This document shows positions 44,060 through 53,903 of a stretch of DNA of 64,000 nucleotides, one piece after another. Position 1 is the first letter of the stretch. Every line of letters begins with the position of its first letter. Made by a program: the position numbers and the translations under genes. Origin of the DNA: Chitinophagales bacterium (GTDB lineage: Bacteria; Bacteroidota; Bacteroidia; Chitinophagales; Chitinophagaceae). The stretch spans positions 1 through 64,000 of the forward strand of contig JAJPKJ010000022.1 of the NCBI GenBank assembly GCA_021323755.1, in the 5' to 3' direction. Below the pieces are notes generated by a model. The model saw only the letters and a program-made list of their open reading frames with translations. It was not told the DNA's origin and made no database searches.

Positions 44060-46624
44060 TTACAATTGAATAGAAGCCTGGTTGCCGCTGATGTGAATGC
44101 TTCCGCCGATTATTCCGCCAAATCCCAAACGAACGCCAAACATGGTGTTGCGATTATTAAGATAAGATTCAACGAAATCAACCCTAAATAATTTGAAAAT
44201 ATTTTCAACACCTTCAAAGACCTCAATATAATTATTGGTGTTGTTGACATAAAATGCATTTGAGCCGGCGACGAGATACCAATTTAATTTTCTGAACAAA
44301 GGAATTTTATTGGTAAGTAATCCATTGAAATGATGTTCGACATGACCAGTTGCATAAAACGCCGCCGTGGTGCTGTTTGCATAATATGGCGCAATTTGAA
44401 AGCTGTTCAGGTATTGACTGGCAAAAAAAGTTTGATTGCCGTTAAAATGCTGATAATCCTGAATCGGAACTGACTTTGCATTTAAAAATCCGCCAACCGT
44501 AAAGCGATAACGCAGCAGGCCTTTTAATTTAAAATTCATATCATCCCAGACCGAAAAACTCCATTTATCAAAATCGGTGATACTTTGAAAAACATTTTTC
44601 CAGCCATGCTGATAAGCGAGCTCGAATGTTGGGTATTTTGAACCAACACTTACTTTTCGGTGGGGGAACTCGATGAATCGCTGACCAGGCTGATATTGCA
44701 GTTCAACGCCTGTAATAAAAGCATGATGGGCCGTGAACTGTGTATCTATTTTTTCAAAAGGATAATTTGGCGTGAACTGCCGGTATTTGTAATTAATGAA
44801 TGAATATTCTGTGCTGTTATTCAGCGGTAACCGGTTTTCAAATAATGCATTTGCATGAATGCGCAACCCATTTTCCATTCGTCGTGAATATTTGAGTTCG
44901 CCGAAATAATTTTCATAAATCTTTTCATAATTCTCTTTGAAAAAAAGTGTATAGAGTCCATTCATCAGTGGAGAAATAGGATTATTATTATTGAATTGAG
45001 AAACCCGCTTGCCGCCAGAAAATTCCCAGGAATGCCGATCATAACCGGCTCCGAAGGGGTTATCATCGGTTACTATATTATTTTTTCGTAACTGCAGGGA
45101 AGCCCAGGCATTAAAATGCGTGTTATTGAAACCGTACCGCAAATGCGGGCTAAAGGTGAGCAATTCCTTTCTATTGAACACAGAGGTTTGAACCGAGCCC
45201 CCTTCGTTTATGGCAATACCTTCCACCGTATTGTATTCAAGATTCCCGAGTAATGGTTCGATATTATAGGTTGTCGTTTTTTTCGATCCATAATGATTGC
45301 GTGTAAAGCCGGTAAACAAAAGCTTTGTGTAGGTAACACGCGCCTGGCTCTTTTGCATTGAATCGCGATACCGTTTGGTCCCCAGGGAATCACGATTGTA
45401 ATGATAAATACTGTCCTTTACCGTATAATCTTTCAATTCTTCCGGCTCAAGTTGAACCGGTCGTAATGAGTCCCAATACTGCTTTGTTTTCTTATTGATG
45501 GCTGTGTCATATTTAATAATGACATTATTGAAATATTTTTTTGCGAATTCGGGGTTGATATCATATTTATTATAAACATTTATAAAATTCCCGATCGCGT
45601 CGATACCAAATAAATTGAAGGTGAAATAAATGGTTTGATCTTTTGTTTGCCAGATATCACGACTGACCGGAACATGTATCTGTCTAATTTGCAGCGTATC
45701 AAGTATCTCCAATTGAGACGTTTTCACCAGCAACAGATCAAGGCTATGGATACGCCAGTCACCGTCAACAATATTGATTGTTCCGGAAAAAAGAGGTTCA
45801 TATTTTCTACGCGGGATAACTTGTATCTTATTGATCTCTTTTCCGTCTTCAAAAAAAGAGCCGAGATATTTATAATGGTAATAATTAAGGGCTCCATCTG
45901 CAATTGGAGACACAAAACCGCGCGGATTAAAGGTTGAAGTAAGTACGGTCACGTTATTGCTGTAAAAATTAATGAAGGTCGGAAAATTGAATCCGTATCC
46001 ATTCGACCCGCTTTCTCTTCCTGAAACAACTTCAAGCTTGAACTTATTTGGTTTTTTATAAGAGATCCTGGTGAACGATTCAGACAGATAAATAATACCC
46101 TTGCCGGCAGAATCAACTCCCATATCTTTTTTCTCGCTTGAATCGATTTTATGACCGAATATTTTTTGCGGAAGTTTTCTTGTTTTCATCAGGGTCTTTA
46201 TATAGGCTTCGCAAGTAAAAGAATCCAGCGGAGCTTCATAGTCCCTTCTCTTTTTTATGGCGTGACGGATTATTTCATAAGCCGGATCTTCCCCGCCTGG
46301 TCTTATGACCACTTCTTTCATGGAAAGCTGTTGAACAGAAAGTGAAAAATTCAGCGTGATATCTTCTGTTCCCACTGTTATGGTCTTTTCCTGCCGCTCG
46401 TAACCAACATATTGACATATGATCGTTTTTTTTCCTGCATCTGCATGGAGAAAATATTTTCCCTCATTGTTAGCGGTGGTGCCTCTTGTAGTTCCTTTTA
46501 ATAATACCGATGCGAATGGGAGAACATGACCTTTATCATCTGTAACCGTTCCTGAAATTCTTTGTCCACGGATATTCGTTAACGTTAGTAATGCCGGAAA
46601 GATAAGCAGTAGAATTTTTCTCAT
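44060..46624 (-). CDS. DUF5686 outer-membrane protein with carboxypeptidase-regulatory domain
   Basis: An 854-residue protein: signal peptide (about 1-20), CarboxypepD-regulatory-like domain (about 22-110: ISGTVTDDKGHVLPFASVLLKG), then the long DUF5686 region with an EVVIRPGGEDPAYEIIRHAIKKR motif (about 105-132) and a beta-barrel-like C-terminal half. The opening motifs are those of TonB-receptor-linked surface proteins. The family is widespread in Bacteroidota and of unknown function, presumably outer-membrane. The gene is alone. Confidence 0.85.
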   Translation of the reverse strand: MRKILLLIFPALLTLTNIRGQRISGTVTDDKGHVLPFASVLLKGTTRGTTANNEGKYFLHADAGKKTIICQYVGYERQEKTITVGTEDITLNFSLSVQQLSMKEVVIRPGGEDPAYEIIRHAIKKRRDYEAPLDSFTCEAYIKTLMKTRKLPQKIFGHKIDSSEKKDMGVDSAGKGIIYLSESFTRISYKKPNKFKLEVVSGRESGSNGYGFNFPTFINFYSNNVTVLTSTFNPRGFVSPIADGALNYYHYKYLGSFFEDGKEINKIQVIPRRKYEPLFSGTINIVDGDWRIHSLDLLLVKTSQLEILDTLQIRQIHVPVSRDIWQTKDQTIYFTFNLFGIDAIGNFINVYNKYDINPEFAKKYFNNVIIKYDTAINKKTKQYWDSLRPVQLEPEELKDYTVKDSIYHYNRDSLGTKRYRDSMQKSQARVTYTKLLFTGFTRNHYGSKKTTTYNIEPLLGNLEYNTVEGIAINEGGSVQTSVFNRKELLTFSPHLRYGFNNTHFNAWASLQLRKNNIVTDDNPFGAGYDRHSWEFSGGKRVSQFNNNNPISPLMNGLYTLFFKENYEKIYENYFGELKYSRRMENGLRIHANALFENRLPLNNSTEYSFINYKYRQFTPNYPFEKIDTQFTAHHAFITGVELQYQPGQRFIEFPHRKVSVGSKYPTFELAYQHGWKNVFQSITDFDKWSFSVWDDMNFKLKGLLRYRFTVGGFLNAKSVPIQDYQHFNGNQTFFASQYLNSFQIAPYYANSTTAAFYATGHVEHHFNGLLTNKIPLFRKLNWYLVAGSNAFYVNNTNNYIEVFEGVENIFKLFRVDFVESYLNNRNTMFGVRLGFGGIIGGSIHISGNQASIQL

Positions 46625-46713
46625 TAATAGATTCGATTAAAAACAAATTTACCCGGGAATAAGTTATGGAAATGTGAAAGAAAAACATCAAACGGTATCA
46701 CGCGCGATCCGGA

Positions 46714-47055
46714 TCATGATTTTCGCAGGTAGCTTGCGGCTAACGCGGCAAAGCCGGCAATGAGTGCGCCAACCAGGGCTGTGACCAAAATCAATAAATA
46801 CGATGAACCGCCCAAAGGCAATATTTGTGCAACTTTTTGTGAAAGTATACTGTTGTTCTTGAAATCTATCCACCAAGCTAAAATTCCCCATAGAAAAAAA
46901 ATGCCCAGTGCTCCGGCGATGAATGAATCACGATGTGGCAATGGAATTGCTGCACTCACCAAAAAGGAGATCACTGCAATTTCCCACCATGGCAGATACA
47001 AACCTGCAACAAAACTTAAAAAAGCGGTTAATAATATGGCGATAATGAATTTCAT
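46714..47055 (-). CDS. small four-helix membrane protein, function unknown
   Basis: A 113-residue protein with four hydrophobic segments (about residues 3-20, 26-42, 45-65 and 82-108). It has the motif YLPWWEIAVISFLVSA, which resembles small conserved Bacteroidota membrane proteins, but I cannot name a family. It lies 48 bases downstream of the penicillin acylase gene on the same strand and may be in one unit with it. Confidence 0.65.
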   Translation of the reverse strand: MKFIIAILLTAFLSFVAGLYLPWWEIAVISFLVSAAIPLPHRDSFIAGALGIFFLWGILAWWIDFKNNSILSQKVAQILPLGGSSYLLILVTALVGALIAGFAALAASYLRKS

Positions 47056-47103
47056 CCTATTTATGAATTACATTTTGAAATTTAACTCTGCATGCGAAAT
47101 TCT

Positions 47104-49536
47104 TCACTTGTCAAACATCATTCTGTATTTTACTCGTCCATCATCTCTTTCATTCTTGTTCATCATCCACAACTGATAATATTTTCCCATGGTCCATTTA
47201 TCAACAAAATTGTCGTAATAAACACTTCCTGGATTACCACTTTGTCCGCCAGGATAAATACCATACGCATTGGTAACATCGGTCAACTCAACGATCATGC
47301 GCCAACTTGGTCCATGATCTGCGCCAGCAGCATTGATACAATTTTCTCCTCCGCCAACGGATAAATGTAGCCGACTAAATGGTGCAAGTTTTGCAAGGTG
47401 GCTGATTTTGGTGTCTTTATAATCTGCCCATTGTAATTTTCTATCTGCTTCCAGTTTCTTTAGTGTTACGACTGCTTTTTTAAATGCCGTCATTACATCA
47501 TCATGTAAAGTTTCGATTTCCGGCGTGTTTATATTATCAAAAAATTTATAGGCAGAGTCTTTCAGCATCGCTTCTAACAGGTCATTTGATTCGGGATAAA
47601 CAGTCGGACCCGGGCATTTACCAAACTCATCTGCCCAGACCGCATCTTCAAGTTCCTTCCAGGTTAAAACAAAGATCGTTGGTCCTCTTAAATTAATATC
47701 ATTGCGATAGTTCCATTTCTTCAGTGTATCAAAATATTCTATTTCATCTCTGTTTAATGCACTTTCCGTAATATTCCTGATAATGAGCGGCGTTGCCATT
47801 TCCGCGAACACATTATAGTTTTCTGTTTGCAGCGTTTGCATTGAATCAACCGTAATATTATTCATCTGTGAGAGACGGCGGTTAATAATAAACCCGCGAT
47901 AAATTGGGAAATACCCACCGAGATAGTAAGGATATACAGAAGGATCCACAGGAAATTGATTGGCGCTACTTACAAAACCTCTTTCAGGATTCTTCATATG
48001 TGGGTTTTCATCCTGCGGTATATTTCCCTGCCACATATAGCTGCTATCATTGCCAGGCATTATAAAATCACCTTGCCTTTTCCATTTTGCCGGGAACTCG
48101 CCCTGATCCCAGATTGCAATGTCTCCGTTCTTGCAGGCGAAAATACAATTCTGTCCAGGTGTGTGTAAATTTTTTATGGCATCATAATAGTCATCATAAT
48201 TTTTTGCATGATCAAGACGATTGAATGTTTTTAATTCATTGCTTGCATCATGTGCTTTCCATCTTACTGCATAATATTTTTTTCCCCCTGTCCTGTCGCC
48301 GGTAAATTTTTTATCGTACATAACAGGTCCAAAAACAGTGTAGGCCACGGTGTCAATAAAATCGGGTTTCCCTTTTATCTTTATCGTGTCATATCGGAAT
48401 GTCGATGGTTTCCATTCTCCATTAAACCAATATTCTTTCATGCTTTCATCCTTGAATTGAATTTCATAATAATCCCGAACATCGCGTTCAGCATTGGTAA
48501 AACCAAAAGCACAGCTGTCGTTGAAGCCGATAACTATACCGGGCGCGCAGGGAAATGAAGCGCCGTAAGCACTAAACTGTGGAGTGGATATCTGCATTTC
48601 AAACCACAATGAAGGAAAATTCAATCCAAGATGTGGATCATTGCACAAGATCGGTCTGCCACTTTTTGTTTTCTTTCCGCTCACTGCCCAGTTATTGCTG
48701 CCATTTCTTTTATCAGGTTTGCTTTCAAAAACATCCGTGGAATCCGTTTTTGCAAAATATAGCGAATCTGCAGTCGGGGGTATTTTCACCGCAATGCCTG
48801 GAGCCGGATATACAGTGCCTTTGGGAACGATCGGATCCAATGAGTCTTGCAGGTAGGGATATAATTTCTGAAAATCGCTTAATCCAAAATGATTTTTTGC
48901 ATTATTGTATTCGAAATCATTTTCACTTCCTGCCAGATCAAGAGACATATATTTCAAAAACAAAGCTGTTTTCAAATTGGTCCAATGTTCAGGATTGTAG
49001 TTGAGCAGCTTGTATTCAACCGGCAATTCGCTTTCTTGCAAGTTATCGATATAAGCATTAACGCCCGCCGTGTATGCATCACATTCATATTTGGTGATGG
49101 AATCGGCTTCCATTTCTTTCAGCGATTTTTCTGCTGCATATACCATCCCCAATCTTCTTTTACCTCTGTCAAAATTCAACGCTTTTTCACCGATCAATTC
49201 ACTGATCCTTCCCGAAGCTGCATATACTTCAAACTCCATTTGCCATAATCTGAATTTTGCATGGAGGTATCCTTGTATGAAATATGCGTCCGATTCATTG
49301 TTGGCAAAAACATGCGGTACAAGTCTTTCGTCAATATATACCTGGACATTATCCCGCAAACCAGGAAATTTCAAATCAGCATCATAATCTTTATCCAACG
49401 CGTCGGCATTTTGCCAAAAACCTTGTTGTGGGCTAATAAACTTTCCTATCGGCGGAATACTTCCCCATTGGCGATTAAGAGAAAAAGTCAGGCCAACCGT
49501 AATAATGAGGTAAATAAAAAAAGGAATAATTTTCAT
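47104..49536 (-). CDS. penicillin acylase family protein (Ntn hydrolase)
   Basis: An 810-residue secreted amidohydrolase that would be cleaved autocatalytically into alpha and beta chains. After the N-terminal membrane/signal segment, the alpha region carries IDERLVPHVFANNESDAYFIQGYLHAKFRLWQME. The beta chain begins at the nucleophile Ser near residue 280 within KRNGSNNWAV. The family hydrolyses amides of penicillins or acyl-homoserine lactones; the natural substrate here is not known. ATG at 49536 is chosen over an upstream TTG. Confidence 0.9.
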   Translation of the reverse strand: MKIIPFFIYLIITVGLTFSLNRQWGSIPPIGKFISPQQGFWQNADALDKDYDADLKFPGLRDNVQVYIDERLVPHVFANNESDAYFIQGYLHAKFRLWQMEFEVYAASGRISELIGEKALNFDRGKRRLGMVYAAEKSLKEMEADSITKYECDAYTAGVNAYIDNLQESELPVEYKLLNYNPEHWTNLKTALFLKYMSLDLAGSENDFEYNNAKNHFGLSDFQKLYPYLQDSLDPIVPKGTVYPAPGIAVKIPPTADSLYFAKTDSTDVFESKPDKRNGSNNWAVSGKKTKSGRPILCNDPHLGLNFPSLWFEMQISTPQFSAYGASFPCAPGIVIGFNDSCAFGFTNAERDVRDYYEIQFKDESMKEYWFNGEWKPSTFRYDTIKIKGKPDFIDTVAYTVFGPVMYDKKFTGDRTGGKKYYAVRWKAHDASNELKTFNRLDHAKNYDDYYDAIKNLHTPGQNCIFACKNGDIAIWDQGEFPAKWKRQGDFIMPGNDSSYMWQGNIPQDENPHMKNPERGFVSSANQFPVDPSVYPYYLGGYFPIYRGFIINRRLSQMNNITVDSMQTLQTENYNVFAEMATPLIIRNITESALNRDEIEYFDTLKKWNYRNDINLRGPTIFVLTWKELEDAVWADEFGKCPGPTVYPESNDLLEAMLKDSAYKFFDNINTPEIETLHDDVMTAFKKAVVTLKKLEADRKLQWADYKDTKISHLAKLAPFSRLHLSVGGGENCINAAGADHGPSWRMIVELTDVTNAYGIYPGGQSGNPGSVYYDNFVDKWTMGKYYQLWMMNKNERDDGRVKYRMMFDK

Positions 49537-49656
49537 GCAAAGCAATTAGCGTAACTGGGAATAATCTTCAAAGTAAAATAATTTTTTTGATTATGAAGCC
49601 AGCTATCGAAATTCTGTTAAACAGTCTTGCGCCACAAGGCTTGCGGGCAATGAGAG

Positions 49657-50757
49657 CTATCGGCTATTGGCTTTCAGCAGATCGGCCAATAAATCAACCT
49701 CACCAATGGCATTAAACGAATGCAACACGATGCGCAGACGCTCGCCGCCTTTGGGAACTGTAGGGTAAACGATCGGACGAACATCCAGATTGTTCTTCTG
49801 TAAATGTGCCGCAATCTTCTTTACATTATCGTTACCCGGAATTATCAAAATTTGAATCGGTGTTATGCTTTTGAGTTGCTCAAAGGATGATCCTGCATTT
49901 TGAAAACGCTGGATCAATTCCTGCAAATGCGTTCTTTCATTATTCATTGCGGGAAAAATCTCATAAGCTTTTTTTATTGCAGCGATGGATGCTTCTGGCA
50001 ATGATGTTGTAAAAATAAATGGACGCGCAAAATTGATCAGGTAATTCCGCAGTTTCGCTGTTCCTAAAACAATGGCTCCATGACAGCCAACTGCTTTCCC
50101 AAAAGTGTGCATACGGGCAAAACATTTTTTTTCCAATCGCAATTGTTGGATCAGTCCCTCTCCTTTTTCGCCCATCACTCCGGTTGCATGCGCTTCATCA
50201 ATGATCAAATGCGCATCATATTCTTCGCAGAGCGCAACAATATCTTTTAGGGGAGCAATATCTCCATCCATTGAAAAAACAGATTCGGTCACAACAAAAA
50301 TATTTCCTTTTGCAGCTATCAGTTTCTTTCCCAGGTCTTCCAGGTCATTATGTGCAAAAGAATATGATTCTGCAAAGCTCAATCGTATCCCATCACGAAT
50401 GGAGGCATGACTCAACTGATCATATAAAATGGTGTCGCCGCGCTGGGGTACGCAACTTAACAATCCAAGGTTTGCATCATATCCGGAATTAAAGATCAAT
50501 CCTGCCTCCGCATTGTGGAAATCGGCAATGAATTTTTCTGTTTCTTCAATCAAGAAATAATTACCGGATAATAATCGTGAGCCAGTTGAACCCTGTCGCA
50601 GAACATTAGGCTGAAGGGTGCCGATTTTTGAATGTTTCACAATTCCCAAATAATCGTTCGAGCAAAAATCAATTTTATCATCTGCCAATTTCAACTCACG
50701 ATACGCATTTTGATTTTTACGTTCATTTAATTTCTTATTAAGAAAATCTTCTTTCAT
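49657..50757 (-). CDS. bioF: 8-amino-7-oxononanoate synthase-like PLP enzyme
   Basis: A 366-residue alpha-oxoamine synthase, PLP-dependent fold type I. Visible motifs are the GSTGSRLLSGNY substrate loop, SGYDANLGLL, the DEAHATGVMGEKGEG block (187-201) and the PLP-binding Lys221 in HTFGKAVGCHGA. BioF makes KAPA from pimeloyl-CoA/ACP and alanine in biotin synthesis. Related enzymes such as 2-amino-3-ketobutyrate CoA ligase share these motifs, so BioF is the likelier but not proven name; no other bio genes lie nearby. Confidence 0.8.
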   Translation of the reverse strand: MKEDFLNKKLNERKNQNAYRELKLADDKIDFCSNDYLGIVKHSKIGTLQPNVLRQGSTGSRLLSGNYFLIEETEKFIADFHNAEAGLIFNSGYDANLGLLSCVPQRGDTILYDQLSHASIRDGIRLSFAESYSFAHNDLEDLGKKLIAAKGNIFVVTESVFSMDGDIAPLKDIVALCEEYDAHLIIDEAHATGVMGEKGEGLIQQLRLEKKCFARMHTFGKAVGCHGAIVLGTAKLRNYLINFARPFIFTTSLPEASIAAIKKAYEIFPAMNNERTHLQELIQRFQNAGSSFEQLKSITPIQILIIPGNDNVKKIAAHLQKNNLDVRPIVYPTVPKGGERLRIVLHSFNAIGEVDLLADLLKANSR

Positions 50758-50801
50758 ATTTTTGAAACTCCAAATATCCTTTTAATCTTATTAATCCCAA
50801 A

Positions 50802-51410
50802 ATGATGACGCAAACGGTTCAAAAAAATATTCTCGGGTTGCATCTTCCGACGGATCCGCGCTGGGTTGACCTGGCAAGTATCTCAATAGAGGATATACTA
50901 ACCGATCACGCCTATTGCGAACAAAAGGCCGCGGTGAGCTGCATCTCATTAATACAACGTTATTCATCAAAACAAAGATTGGTAAATGAACTCTCACCCA
51001 TAGTTACTGAAGAATGGGGACATTTCCGGCAAGTACTTGGAGAATTGCAAAAACGGAATTTACAATTGGGCAAACAACGCAGGGATGAATATGTAAATAA
51101 ATTATTGCTGTTTCAAAGAAAAGGGGGTAATGAAGAAGACAGATTTTTGGATCAATTACTGACAATGGCCTTAATTGAAGCGAGAAGCTGCGAGCGGTTC
51201 AAGCGATTGAGCGAAGGATTGGATGATGAATACCTGCGCAATTTTTATCGGAAGTTCATGGAAAGCGAAGCCGGACATTATCATTTGTTTATTGAATTAT
51301 GCGAATCATATATTGCAAAACAAAAAGTACGCAAGCGCTGGAAGGAATGGTTGGAATATGAAGCAAAAGTCATTAATGAAATTGAATTGCGTGGTGACAG
51401 AATGCATTGA
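50802..51410 (+). CDS. miaE: tRNA-(ms2io6A)-hydroxylase MiaE
   Basis: A 202-residue ferritin-like four-helix di-iron enzyme that hydroxylates the isopentenyl group of modified A37 in tRNA. Metal-binding patterns EEWGHFRQ (about residues 68-75), EARSCERF (about 125-132) and ESEAGHYHLF (about 155-164) supply the Glu and His ligands. The N-terminal helical segment and length match MiaE. It is divergent from bioF with a 44-base spacer. Two consecutive ATGs occur at the start. Confidence 0.9.
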   Translation: MMTQTVQKNILGLHLPTDPRWVDLASISIEDILTDHAYCEQKAAVSCISLIQRYSSKQRLVNELSPIVTEEWGHFRQVLGELQKRNLQLGKQRRDEYVNKLLLFQRKGGNEEDRFLDQLLTMALIEARSCERFKRLSEGLDDEYLRNFYRKFMESEAGHYHLFIELCESYIAKQKVRKRWKEWLEYEAKVINEIELRGDRMH

Positions 51411-51457
51411 CAAGTCCGGTGAGCCGGCGGTCAGGATTTAAATTTCAAACTTTAAAT

Positions 51458-52807
51458 ATGAACAGAAGAACATTTGTAAAGAATTCTGCATTGGTTGCAG
51501 GGAGTTTTGCCATACTTCCTTCTGGCAGCCTGTTTGCTGCCGATCAAAAAGTCAGGTTAGCATTTATCGGCACGGGTTTGCGCGGACAAAATCATTTGGA
51601 TAATGCACTTCGTCGCAGCGATGTGGATATCGTGGCTATTTGCGACGTCGATGATCGCATGTTGCAAATGGCAACCGACCTTTTTAAGAAAGCAAACAAA
51701 CCATTGCCACAAATTTTTAAAGGTGATAATTATGCATATAAAAAAATGCTCGAGCTGAAAAATATTGATGGCGTTTTGATTGCCACCCCCTGGGAATGGC
51801 ATGCGCCAATGGTCATTGACAGTCTGCAAGCGGGAATAAAATATGTCGCCACCGAAGTTATTTTAGGAATAACAATGGACGATCACTGGAATGTAGTGCA
51901 TGAGGCTGAAAAACAAAAAGCCAATGTGATGATGCTTGAAAATGTTTGCTATCGCCGGGATGTGATTGCCATATTAAATATGGTTCGCCAGGGCCTATTT
52001 GGCGAATTGCTGCACTTGCAGGCCGGTTACCAGCACGATCTGCGCAGTGTAAAATTCAATAACGGCGTTGATCCATACGGTCATGGCGTAGAATTTGGAG
52101 AAAAAGGATTCTCTGAAGCCAAATGGAGAACCAATCATTCCGTTCACCGTAACGGTGATCTATACCCGACTCATGGAATCGGTCCAGTTGCGCAAATGCT
52201 GAACATTAATCACGGGAACCGTTTTTTGTCATTATCATCATTCGCAACAAAAACGCGTGGTTTGCATAAATATATTGTTGATCACGGTGGAGAAAATCAT
52301 CCGAATGCAAAAGTGGAATTCAAATTGGGCGATATTGTAACCACACATATCAGGTGCGCCAATGGCGAAACGATTTTATTACAGCACGACACCAATAATC
52401 CACGCCCTTATTCACTAGGATTTCGTGTGCAGGGAACAAATGGTATATGGATGGACGTCAACAAATCACTTTACATTGAAGGACTGAGTAAAAAAGAAGA
52501 TGCGTGGGAAGAAGCACAACCATATCTCGACAAATACGATCATCCCTTGTGGCAACGCTGGAGTAAAGAAACTGAAGGCGCTGGTCATGGCGGCATGGAT
52601 TTTTTTGTGCTACATGCTTTTGTTGAATCAATAAAAAGAAAGACCCATACGCCGATGGATGTTTATGATGCAGCTGCCTGGAGCGTTATTACTCCACTAA
52701 GTGAAATGAGTATTGATCTTGGCAACCAAACGGTGGAATTCCCTGACTTCACGAGCGGACAATGGATGTATCGGAAGAATAATTTTGCGTTAACGGACGA
52801 ATTTTAA
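51458..52807 (+). CDS. Tat-exported Gfo/Idh/MocA protein, GH109-like glycosidase
   Basis: A 449-residue protein with a Tat signal (RR at residues 3-4, MNRRTFVKN, then a hydrophobic stretch ending SLFA). An NAD(P)-binding Rossmann domain begins at FIGTGLRGQNH (37-47). The C-terminal part has the GGMDFFVLHAFVES ... YDAAAW ... PLSEMSI ... FPDFTSGQW sequence characteristic of GH109 alpha-N-acetylgalactosaminidases, which use NAD+ in an elimination-type mechanism. GH109 is therefore likely, though some paralogs may act on other sugars. It overlaps nothing and is followed after five bases by a NahK-like kinase. Confidence 0.83.
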   Translation: MNRRTFVKNSALVAGSFAILPSGSLFAADQKVRLAFIGTGLRGQNHLDNALRRSDVDIVAICDVDDRMLQMATDLFKKANKPLPQIFKGDNYAYKKMLELKNIDGVLIATPWEWHAPMVIDSLQAGIKYVATEVILGITMDDHWNVVHEAEKQKANVMMLENVCYRRDVIAILNMVRQGLFGELLHLQAGYQHDLRSVKFNNGVDPYGHGVEFGEKGFSEAKWRTNHSVHRNGDLYPTHGIGPVAQMLNINHGNRFLSLSSFATKTRGLHKYIVDHGGENHPNAKVEFKLGDIVTTHIRCANGETILLQHDTNNPRPYSLGFRVQGTNGIWMDVNKSLYIEGLSKKEDAWEEAQPYLDKYDHPLWQRWSKETEGAGHGGMDFFVLHAFVESIKRKTHTPMDVYDAAAWSVITPLSEMSIDLGNQTVEFPDFTSGQWMYRKNNFALTDEF

Positions 52808-52812
52808 ATTTT

Positions 52813-53892
52813 TTGGCATTGAATATCGAAATTGTAAAAAGAGCAGTCGATGCGTTTGGGTTTGATGCTGGTGAAAATACCTCGATACAATTGCTTGGCA
52901 ATGGTTTGATCAATCACACTTTTAAGATAACAGATTCGCATCACCAAAAATCAATTGTATTGCAGGCGATCAATACGAATGTTTTTACCAGGCCGGAAGA
53001 CATTCTGCATAACTACAAATTGGTTTTTGATTGTCTGGGGAAACAAGCCAATGCTGTTTTAATTCCCGCTCCGCTGATTGCCAAAACCGGGAAATTATAT
53101 TGGATTGATGAACAAGATAATTTCTGGCGGGCATCTGAATTTATTAATAATTCCTATTCGCCCATAATTGCCGCAGATGAACAATCTGCTTACACAGTTG
53201 CCAATAGTTTTGCAAGATTTACACAGGCATTATCTTCATTAGATATAACGAAAGTCAAGGAAATCATTTCCCGCTTTCACGATCTTGATTTCCGGTACCG
53301 CCAATTTGAAGAGTCGATAAAAAATTCTTCAATCGATCTCTTATTAAAATCAACTCATCTTATTGCGGAACTGCGCCAGCGGAAAAAGTTAGTAGATTTT
53401 TATAATTTGATCAAACATTCGCCAGATTATCCCGATCGCGTAATGCATCACGATTGCAAGATCAGTAATATTCTTTTTGATAAAACAAATGGAGAAGTGA
53501 TTTGTCCGGTTGATTTGGACACAGTAATGCCCGGAAAATATTTTTCTGACCTGGGGGATATGATCCGTTCAATGGCCTGCACCGTGGATGAAAACAGCAC
53601 AAGTTGGGAAGAAATCGACATTCGCAATTCTTTTTATGAATCTATACTGGAAGGCTATCTAAGTGGAATTGGAAATATTTTTTCAGCGGAAGAAAAAAGA
53701 AATATTCATTATTCAGGATTGATATTGATCTTTATGCAATCCCTTCGTTTTGCTGCTGACTTTTTGAATGGAGATGTTTACTATAAAATAAATTATCCCG
53801 AGCAAAACCTTAATCGCGCATTGAATCAATTGATATTATTGGAAAAGCTGGAAGACTTTTTGAAAAAACAATATAAGTTCGACCCGTATTGA
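52813..53892 (+). CDS. aminoglycoside-phosphotransferase-fold kinase, NahK-like (N-acetylhexosamine 1-kinase)
   Basis: A 359-residue kinase. Motif HHDCKISN (212-219, the catalytic loop pattern) and VDLDTVMPG (233-241, metal-binding Asp) are intact. The N-terminal LGNGLINHTF and LQAINTNVFTRPEDILHN segments match N-acetylhexosamine 1-kinase rather than drug-modifying enzymes. NahK phosphorylates GlcNAc and GalNAc at C1. There is no ATG near the beginning; the frame is closed by a stop at 52780, so the start must be TTG (52813 or 52819). It follows the GH109-like gene by five bases, and the two make a plausible amino-sugar salvage unit. Confidence 0.78.
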   Translation: MALNIEIVKRAVDAFGFDAGENTSIQLLGNGLINHTFKITDSHHQKSIVLQAINTNVFTRPEDILHNYKLVFDCLGKQANAVLIPAPLIAKTGKLYWIDEQDNFWRASEFINNSYSPIIAADEQSAYTVANSFARFTQALSSLDITKVKEIISRFHDLDFRYRQFEESIKNSSIDLLLKSTHLIAELRQRKKLVDFYNLIKHSPDYPDRVMHHDCKISNILFDKTNGEVICPVDLDTVMPGKYFSDLGDMIRSMACTVDENSTSWEEIDIRNSFYESILEGYLSGIGNIFSAEEKRNIHYSGLILIFMQSLRFAADFLNGDVYYKINYPEQNLNRALNQLILLEKLEDFLKKQYKFDPY

Positions 53893-53903
53893 TCGATCAA
53901 TAA

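Noticed and set aside
48579-49248. plus-strand frames of 90 to 141 residues
   Set aside because: They are antisense shadows of the penicillin acylase gene.
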